Assembly: GCA_002403895.1 (NCBI GenBank)
Contig: DHIQ01000033.1
Location: forward strand, 1 to 7,720
From: Candidatus Neomicrothrix sp. UBA4742
GTDB taxonomy: Bacteria > Actinomycetota > Acidimicrobiia > Acidimicrobiales > Acidimicrobilacustridaceae
Reading direction: 5' to 3'
DNA length: 7,720 nt
Under the pieces are notes generated by a model. It saw nothing but the letters and a program-made list of their open reading frames with translations. It was not told the origin of the DNA and searched no databases. Positions 1-5,570 of this stretch are shown piece after piece; position 1 is the first letter of the stretch, and the number at the start of each line of letters is the position of its first letter. Both the position numbers and the translations under genes were made by a program.

Positions 1-1932
1 CTGCCCGTTGGACCAGGTGAGGTCCTGCGTTCCTTCTTCGCCGAGCTGGACAGCGAGGGCATCGACTACGCACAGCTCCACGATCCTGACGACCTGACGA
101 CCCGGCCCGGGTCCGACGTGGATTTCGTCGTCCGCCCCGACGTCCTCCGCCGGGTCGAACGGCTGGCCGCGAAGGTGGCCCGGGAGCACGGCTGGTTGGT
201 CACCCAGCGCCTGCGGCACGAGTTGTGGTCCGTGCAGGTGACGATGGTCGACCCCGACTCCCCCCGTGCTGCCCAGGCACTGGATGCGTGCGCACAATTC
301 TCGCTAAACGGTTGCCGGTTCCTGAGCGCTGACCGGCTGCTCACTGAGCGGGTCAGAGCGAGCGACGGCACCTGGGTGGCTGCGCCCGCGGCCGAGTTCG
401 GGTATCTCCTGGCCAAGTCGCTCTCCAGGCAACAGCCCGAGCGGATCCGGCCGCGACTACGGGAACTGCATCGTAAGGACCCGTCCGGCACCCAGGCGAT
501 GGCGCGCCGTCTCTGCGGGGATTCAGCCGCCGCAGTGGAGGGGTGGCTCTACGCCGAGGAGGTCGACTGGGCAGCGATGCGGACAGCCCTGATCGCTGCC
601 CACCGCTTCGAGCCGCTGGAACGCATCAGGGACGCCGGGCGCCGCGTCGCCCGCGCGACGCGGCCGACGGGCCTCGTGGTGAGCCTCCTCGGGCCGGACG
701 GGTCCGGGAAGTCCACGCTGGTCCAGGCCCTGGGTGCGCAGCTGTCCTCGACCTTTTTCGCACCGCCCCTGGTGTTCAAGTTCCGTCCCGACGTGACGGG
801 TCGGATCGTCCCCGGGATCGACCCCACGCCGCACGCCCGCGAGCCTCGCAGCCGGCCAGTCAGCGTCCTCAAGATCGCGTTCTACGCCGCGGACTGGTGG
901 GTCGGATGGTGGCGCCTGCTCCGACCCGCCGAACGCCGGGGTTCCCTCGTGATCTTCGATCGCGACTTCAGCGACCTCGTCGTCGACGAGCGTCGATACC
1001 TTGTGCGCGGTGTGTCGGGACTCGCGGCGGTCTGTCGGCGTCTGGTCCCGCGTCCGGCTGCGAGCTATGTGCTGGATGCCGAGCCAGCGCAGGTGCACGC
1101 CCGCAAGCCCGAGATCGGCATCGCCGAGCTGACTCGCCAGCGCGCCGCGTACCGGCGTCTGTCCGACCGGGACCGCCGGATCGAACTCGTCAACGCGACG
1201 CTCCCGGCGTCCGAGGTGGCGGCCGGAGTCGTCACGGACCTCGTGCTCCACCTCGCCATGCGGGAGCGGCGTCGGGCTCGGGCGCCACTGTCCCGGACCC
1301 GCGACGTCGTGGTGGCAGGAATCTCCCTGGCGGTGCTGGCTCCCGTGGCCGCGACCGTCGCGGTTGCCGTCAGGATCCGGCTCGGCACACCTGTGGTCTT
1401 CCGGCAGGAGCGCCCGGGACTGCTGGGACAGCCGTTCACGCTGCTCAAGTTTCGGACCATGACTGAAGACCGCGACCCCAGCACTGGCCGGCGCCGTCCG
1501 GATGCGGATCGCATGACTCCGCTGGGGCGCTGGCTTCGTCGCACCAGCCTCGACGAGCTCCCGTCGTTGGTGAACGTGGTCCGCGGCGAGATGAGTCTCG
1601 TCGGTCCGCGACCCCTGCTCACGCGGTACCTGCCGCGATACTCTGCCGCCGAGCTGCGCCGACACGACGTCCTCCCAGGACTCACGGGCTGGGCGCAGGT
1701 GAACGGACGTAACGCTGCCAGTTGGCAGGAGAAGTTCGCTCTCGATCTCTGGTACGTCGACCACCACTCACACAGCACCGACCTCCGCATCCTCTGGCGC
1801 ACCTTTGCGGTCGTCCTCGGCGGCCAGGGCGTCAGCCAGCCCGGTCATGTGACCGGCGAGGAGTTCTGGGGCGGGCACGCCCGGGTGTCGCCCGCGTCCG
1901 AGGTCAGCGGCATCGACGCCGCCGGCACGTGA
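1..1932 (+). CDS. Nucleotidyltransferase-like / thymidylate-kinase-like / sugar transferase (phosphoglycosyl transferase) fusion, 5' partial
   Basis: The frame is open from base 1 to TGA 1930-1932, so 643 residues are visible and the true start lies upstream. GTG 118 is not a credible start because it splits a GSDVDFVV motif (residues 37-44, counted from base 1) that matches the nucleotidyltransferase GS-D-x-D signature. Residues 1 to about 220 are the nucleotidyltransferase-like part. Residues 225-420 form a thymidylate-kinase-like P-loop domain with Walker A GPDGSGKST (231-239), a DR motif in FDRDFSDLVVDERRY (D320-R321) and a LID-like RKPE (368-371). Residues 431 to about 630 are a bacterial sugar transferase domain: one hydrophobic re-entrant or membrane segment (436-457), FRQERPG, LLKFRTM, the catalytic Asp-Glu pair in LDELP (D518-E519), PRP (536-538) and GLTGWAQVNGR. 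This family moves a sugar phosphate from a UDP-sugar to undecaprenyl phosphate at the inner face of the membrane. The substrates of the first two domains are unknown. The stop overlaps the next start. Confidence 0.88.
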   Translation: MPVGPGEVLRSFFAELDSEGIDYAQLHDPDDLTTRPGSDVDFVVRPDVLRRVERLAAKVAREHGWLVTQRLRHELWSVQVTMVDPDSPRAAQALDACAQFSLNGCRFLSADRLLTERVRASDGTWVAAPAAEFGYLLAKSLSRQQPERIRPRLRELHRKDPSGTQAMARRLCGDSAAAVEGWLYAEEVDWAAMRTALIAAHRFEPLERIRDAGRRVARATRPTGLVVSLLGPDGSGKSTLVQALGAQLSSTFFAPPLVFKFRPDVTGRIVPGIDPTPHAREPRSRPVSVLKIAFYAADWWVGWWRLLRPAERRGSLVIFDRDFSDLVVDERRYLVRGVSGLAAVCRRLVPRPAASYVLDAEPAQVHARKPEIGIAELTRQRAAYRRLSDRDRRIELVNATLPASEVAAGVVTDLVLHLAMRERRRARAPLSRTRDVVVAGISLAVLAPVAATVAVAVRIRLGTPVVFRQERPGLLGQPFTLLKFRTMTEDRDPSTGRRRPDADRMTPLGRWLRRTSLDELPSLVNVVRGEMSLVGPRPLLTRYLPRYSAAELRRHDVLPGLTGWAQVNGRNAASWQEKFALDLWYVDHHSHSTDLRILWRTFAVVLGGQGVSQPGHVTGEEFWGGHARVSPASEVSGIDAAGT

Positions 1933-2924
1933 TCGACAACACGATCGTCGTCCTCGTCACCGGCGTGGGTGACACGGTTGGCCAGGCAGTGCTCAAGGCC
2001 GCGCGTGCCTGCACCGACCGGGTGCGGATCGTGGCCACCGACGCGGACCCCGGAGCGGTTGGCCTTGCCTGGGCGGACGTCGCTGTCACGCTGCCTCACT
2101 CCGGGGACCGCGAGTCATACCTGGCGGCCCTGACGTCGGTCTGCCTGACGGAAGACGTAGACCTCGTCTTCCCCACGTCCGAGCGCGAGCTCGTTGTCGT
2201 GTCGGCCGAGGCCGGTCGACTCTCCGACGAGACCGGCGCGCACATCGTCGCCGCCTCAACCAGCGTCCTCGAGGTCGCTCTGGACAAGTGGGAGACCTGT
2301 CGCTTCCTGGCTCGTCAAGGACTGGCACACCCGGCACACGCGCGACCGGAACACCCGGAGGAGGTCGACCGCCTCGTCGCCGACGTGGGATATCCGCTCC
2401 TCGTCAAGCCTCGCCGGGGAACCGGGTCTCGCGGTGTTCAGCTCCTCACCACCCCGGCCGACCTGGGGGCCCTGCGAGCAGAACCCGGCGCACTCGTCCT
2501 GCAGGAGCTACTCGGCACCGCTGACGAGGAGTTCAGCGCGGCGACCTGGACCTGCCAAGACGGGACCATCCGTGGACCTGTGAGCTATCGACGCGGCCTG
2601 GTGTCCGCCGGAGACACCGCGGTCGCTGACGTCCGTCCGCACCCCGACGTCGATGTCGAGGCGCGCGGGGTCGCGCGAGCCCTCGGGATCTTGGGCCCGT
2701 GCAACGTGCAGCTTCGGCGCACCCCACGCGGGCCGGTCACCTTCGAGATCAATCCCCGTTTCTCGGGTGGTGCTTCCATCCGGGCGCACTTCGGATTCAA
2801 CGAAGTCGAGATGGCGGTGACGGAGCATGCGCGGGGTGGTCCGGTGCCACCACCGAGCCTGTCGACCGGCACCGCGCGGCGATTCTGGGCCGAGCAGTAC
2901 GTCGACGAGGTGGCGACGTCGTGA
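1929..2924 (+). CDS. ATP-grasp domain ligase (carbamoyl-phosphate-synthase-like / PylC-like)
   Basis: This is a 331-residue soluble protein. GTG 1929 is chosen because it overlaps the upstream TGA as GTGA and leads straight into the N-terminal strand and glycine turn IVVLVTGVGDTVGQ. The frame is open further upstream, but only inside the conserved sugar transferase region. Residues 1-110 look like the Rossmann-like pre-ATP-grasp domain. The ATP-grasp fold follows, with a first lysine in ALDKWETCRFL (K120), a second in YPLLVKPRRGTGSRGV (K160 and a glycine-rich loop), LQELLG (191-196), and the metal and nucleotide site EINPRFSGG (E273, N275, R277). Such enzymes activate a carboxylate as an acyl phosphate and couple it to an amine or similar nucleophile. 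Neighbours suggest a role in modifying a surface glycan or its precursor, but the substrates are not visible. No Shine-Dalgarno sequence lies at a normal distance (nearest GAGG is about 25 bases upstream), so translation probably depends on coupling to the preceding gene. Confidence 0.87.
   Translation: MIDNTIVVLVTGVGDTVGQAVLKAARACTDRVRIVATDADPGAVGLAWADVAVTLPHSGDRESYLAALTSVCLTEDVDLVFPTSERELVVVSAEAGRLSDETGAHIVAASTSVLEVALDKWETCRFLARQGLAHPAHARPEHPEEVDRLVADVGYPLLVKPRRGTGSRGVQLLTTPADLGALRAEPGALVLQELLGTADEEFSAATWTCQDGTIRGPVSYRRGLVSAGDTAVADVRPHPDVDVEARGVARALGILGPCNVQLRRTPRGPVTFEINPRFSGGASIRAHFGFNEVEMAVTEHARGGPVPPPSLSTGTARRFWAEQYVDEVATS
2907..2910 (+). promoter_or_regulatory. Possible ribosome binding site for the FemAB/GNAT-like gene
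   Basis: A GAGG lies 10 bases before GTG 2921, inside the end of the ATP-grasp gene. The spacing is slightly long. Together with the 4-base GTGA overlap it supports the start at 2921 over upstream starts in the same frame, which would run deep into the conserved ATP-grasp domain. Confidence 0.4.
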
Positions 2925-3970
2925 GCGCCTCACTCCGCCTGTTCGAGACCGACGACCCTGGTTGGGACGAGGCGCTGGCTCGGGCCGGCCGGCACGACTT
3001 CTTTCACACCGCTGCGTATCACGAGGTGGCCGCCCGCAGGGACGACTCGACGGCCCTGCTGGTGGCGGTCGAGCACGACGGCGTCCAGGTGGCTTTTCCG
3101 CTGCTCGTGCGACCGATCCCAGGCACGAGCCTTCGCGACGTCACGTCCGTCTACGGGTACCCCGGGCCGGTCGGTCCGAGTGGACCGCTGACTGCCGAGC
3201 TACGCGCAGCCTTCCAGCAGGGGCTCGAGACCGTCCTGCGTGACCGGGGCGTCGTCAGCGCGTTCTCCCGACTCCACCCCCTGCTCAGCCACGACGCCCT
3301 GTCAGGGCTGGGAAAGGTTCGAGACGAGGGTCAGACCATCGCCTTGACGTTGTGTGGGCATCGCGAGGATGGCGATCCGGTCGACGGTACCGAGGGCTAC
3401 AGCCGCGGCTGCCGTCGCACGCTGCGCCGACTGGCGGGCCACGGATTCGTGGGGCAGCACGACCCGGAGCTGCGCTACCTGCCGGAACTCACCGCCATCT
3501 ACCAGGAGACGATGCGCCGGTCCGGGGCAAGCACCGAGTACTGGTACGACGAAGCGGACTTCCGCGCGCTGGCCACGACGATGCCCGGCTCGGTGCAACT
3601 GTTCGTCGTGCGGCTCGGCGACGACGTGATGGCCGCATCGCTCGCCACCGTGCACGGCGGATTCGTCCAGGACTACCTCGGCGGGACGCGGTCGGAGGCC
3701 CTAAGCTTCTCCCCGGACCGGTTGGTGGTGGACACGGAGCGCCGGTGGGCACTGAAGACGGGGCAGCGGACGTTGCACCTCGGTGGTGGCCGCGGAGCGC
3801 GGGCGGACTCGTTGTTCAGCTACAAGAGCGGCTTCGCACCCCCGGCCCAGACCTTCCAAACCTGGCGTTGGATCCTCGATCGCGACGCCTACCACCGGCT
3901 GAGCCCACCCGACGGCGCCGATCCCGAGTCCGACCAGTTCTTCCCGGCGTACCGGGCCGTCGGTCACTGA
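2921..3970 (+). CDS. FemAB-like / GNAT-fold acyl- or aminoacyl-transferase
   Basis: This is a 349-residue protein from GTG 2921 (overlapping the ATP-grasp stop as GTGA) to TGA 3968-3970. The N-terminal part has DFFHTAAYHEVAARR (residues 26-40), typical of the opening helix of FemAB-related transferases, then strands with conserved-looking VTSVYGYPGPVGPSG (74-88). The C-terminal GNAT-like half has a strand-helix core around LFVVRLGDDVMAASLATVHGG (residues 227-247) and ends with LHLGGGRGARADSLFSYKSGF (285-305), a pattern close to the 'lhlGGG...dsLf.FK..F' signature of the BioF2/FemAB group (PF13480-like). Members transfer acyl or aminoacyl groups from CoA or aminoacyl-tRNA to amino groups on sugars or peptides. 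No signal peptide or membrane segment is seen, so a cytoplasmic role on a glycan or lipid-linked precursor is inferred. It is the last gene of the coupled set. The donor and acceptor are unknown. Confidence 0.84.
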   Translation: MSASLRLFETDDPGWDEALARAGRHDFFHTAAYHEVAARRDDSTALLVAVEHDGVQVAFPLLVRPIPGTSLRDVTSVYGYPGPVGPSGPLTAELRAAFQQGLETVLRDRGVVSAFSRLHPLLSHDALSGLGKVRDEGQTIALTLCGHREDGDPVDGTEGYSRGCRRTLRRLAGHGFVGQHDPELRYLPELTAIYQETMRRSGASTEYWYDEADFRALATTMPGSVQLFVVRLGDDVMAASLATVHGGFVQDYLGGTRSEALSFSPDRLVVDTERRWALKTGQRTLHLGGGRGARADSLFSYKSGFAPPAQTFQTWRWILDRDAYHRLSPPDGADPESDQFFPAYRAVGH

Positions 3971-3983
3971 CCGGACGCCGGCC

Positions 3984-3997
3984 GACACTTCAGTGTC
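3984..3997. terminator. Weak candidate hairpin between convergent genes
   Basis: The sequence GACAC-TTCA-GTGTC is a perfect 5-base inverted repeat with a 4-base loop, in the 25-base gap between the + strand TGA (3968-3970) and the - strand TGA (3996-3998). It would read as a hairpin on both strands. The stem is short and no T-run follows on either side, so it is at best a weak bidirectional terminator. It could be chance. Confidence 0.25.
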
Positions 3998-5570
3998 AGA
4001 GGACTCGCCAGGACATCGACGCGCCCAGCCCCGTGGTCGCTTGCGCGGACACCGCCTGCGGCAGCGTCGTGCTCCCGGTCGTCGTGGCCACGGCATCGGT
4101 CACGAGCAGTGTCGTCGACCTGCTGGTCGGCGACACAAGCCGAGCTCGGGCGTCGTACGTCGCCGGTTCCGTCAGGGACGCCGTCCCGCGGACAGCGAAC
4201 GTCGAGACCAGGAGGTAGCCAGCCGTGGTCGCCACACTGGCCGCGGGGATCGACGTGGATGATGCGGTGACGCTCCCGCCTGAGGCAGGCAGCACGGTGC
4301 CGTCCGCTCCCCGGTAGCCGAGCACGGCGATGCTGATGTCATCCTTGCCGCTGACCGACCAGGAGTAAGAGGCCGGCTCCGACGCCGACACCCGACGCAC
4401 GTACACGGACTGCCGCACCGCAATCCCGCTGACGTCGGTGCGCACGCGGGTCCATCCGCTCGGTGCAGTCGGGATCTGTGAGCTCGGGGTGACGACGACG
4501 GCCAGCAGGACGTCGTTGGTCAAGAGATTGGCAGGTCGGTTGACCGACAGCGACTTCACTGACGCCCGAGTTGCCGTGCTGACCCCGAGAAGTGTCACGC
4601 GCCGGTCAACCGAGACTGTCGTCCGAGCCGATTCCTGGCCAGCTAGGTCGACCGTAGCGACAGCGTATACCGCCGAGCCCAGGAGGGGAGCCTGGTCGGT
4701 CGACGTGGAGGCCGCGAGTGTTCCGCCCAGCTGGGTAAACGGGCCCGATGCCGAGGTGGCGCGGTAGACGCGGTAACCGGCCACGTCGACTTCCGTGGCG
4801 TCGGCCCAGTCCAGTGCGACCGATGTCGTCGTCGCCCGCGCGACGAGACCGGTCGGCGCGGTCGGCGGCAGGTCGGCAGCCGTGACGGTCCAGGTGAAGG
4901 GCCTCGACGCCGTGAGCGACCCGTCGTTGACCACGATCGTCACGAAGTACGCGCCGGCCGACCCGAGAGGCGGCGTCCCGGTGACCTGGCCGGACGCGAC
5001 GTTCAGCGCAAGACCCGGCGGCAGGCCTGTCGCCGTGTAGCTCATGGAGTCACCGTCCACGTCGCTGGCAGACACGGACAAGTTCGCCGCGCTGCCCTCG
5101 ACCGTCGTGCGGTCCGTGATCACCGCTATCGCCGGAGCGGTGTCGGCAACCGTCACGGCCGAAGACGTGACCGGCGCGCTCCACGAGCTGCCGTTGAACG
5201 CTCGCACCCGGACCGTGACCTGGTCGCCGCGGTCACCCGCGCCCGCCAGACCCAGATCCAGCGACGCCCCGGTCGCACCCAGCACCGCGACCCCGTTGCG
5301 CAGCCACTGGTAGTTGTAAGTCAGGCTCAGGCCCGACGGATCGGTGCCCGTCGCAGCCGCCGTCACGGTGTCCGCGGTCCGCGGCTCTGCCGGGCTGATG
5401 CTCACCTGAGTCACCGACGGCGCCTGAGGCGCCGGAGCGGCGTGAACGGGAAGACTCCCCCGGTCGGTGAACGTCTGACCGTCCTGCGGAAGGAACTGCC
5501 AGTCGAACGAGCTGTCGTGCAGCGTCAGCTTGAGGACCCCGTACGTGTCGTTGTTACGGACCTGGCTGCC
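3996..5570 (-). CDS. 3' segment of the frameshifted modular metallophosphatase gene (Ig-like, He_PIG-like, FN3, unknown C-terminal domain)
   Basis: The frame is open from about 5570 to TGA 3996-3998 (524 residues). It opens with GSQVRNNDTYGVLKLTLH and SSFDWQFLP (5570 to about 5480), the usual last strands of the metallophosphatase domain encoded upstream in another frame, so this is not an independent gene. Read alone, the first standard start would be GTG 5414, after those strands. Modules in order: an Ig-like domain with YQWLRNG (about 5414-5145); a putative-Ig domain with DGDSMSYTATGLPPGLALN and SGQVTGTP (about 5138-4881); an FN3 domain with APTGL...VALDWAD...VAGYRVYRA (about 4868-4605); and a roughly 200-residue beta-rich C-terminal domain (about 4598-3999) with NDVLLAVVV, PSGWTRV, VYVRRV and YRGADG that I cannot name functionally. 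There is no LPxTG motif, membrane anchor or repeat tail. The part downstream of the shift has no stop codons and good domain conservation, so the break is recent or a sequencing error. Confidence 0.8.
   Translation of the reverse strand, partial: GSQVRNNDTYGVLKLTLHDSSFDWQFLPQDGQTFTDRGSLPVHAAPAPQAPSVTQVSISPAEPRTADTVTAAATGTDPSGLSLTYNYQWLRNGVAVLGATGASLDLGLAGAGDRGDQVTVRVRAFNGSSWSAPVTSSAVTVADTAPAIAVITDRTTVEGSAANLSVSASDVDGDSMSYTATGLPPGLALNVASGQVTGTPPLGSAGAYFVTIVVNDGSLTASRPFTWTVTAADLPPTAPTGLVARATTTSVALDWADATEVDVAGYRVYRATSASGPFTQLGGTLAASTSTDQAPLLGSAVYAVATVDLAGQESARTTVSVDRRVTLLGVSTATRASVKSLSVNRPANLLTNDVLLAVVVTPSSQIPTAPSGWTRVRTDVSGIAVRQSVYVRRVSASEPASYSWSVSGKDDISIAVLGYRGADGTVLPASGGSVTASSTSIPAASVATTAGYLLVSTFAVRGTASLTEPATYDARARLVSPTSRSTTLLVTDAVATTTGSTTLPQAVSAQATTGLGASMSWRVL

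Noticed and set aside
523..1767. Long - strand open frame opposite the sugar transferase gene (also 1065-1802 on the - strand)
   Set aside because: These encode low-complexity Arg/Pro/Ser-rich protein without any domain, as expected for an antisense shadow in high-GC DNA. The + strand frame has three clear domains.
1722..1928. Upstream start for the ATP-grasp gene
   Set aside because: That extension overlaps the conserved end of the sugar transferase domain and translates to an Arg/Pro-rich shadow. GTG 1929 starts right at the Rossmann-like strand.
118..1932. GTG 118 as the start of the sugar transferase fusion gene
   Set aside because: The same frame is open back to base 1, and the residues before 118 complete a GSDVDFVV nucleotidyltransferase motif. 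The gene is cut by the window edge.
3999..4100. Cell-wall sorting signal at the C-terminus of the modular protein
   Set aside because: The protein ends in GASMSWRVL with no LPxTG-like motif, hydrophobic stretch or basic tail.
3996..5414. Independent gene starting at GTG 5414 on the - strand
   Set aside because: The same frame upstream of 5414 encodes the conserved last strands of the metallophosphatase domain, so this is the continuation of a frameshifted gene.
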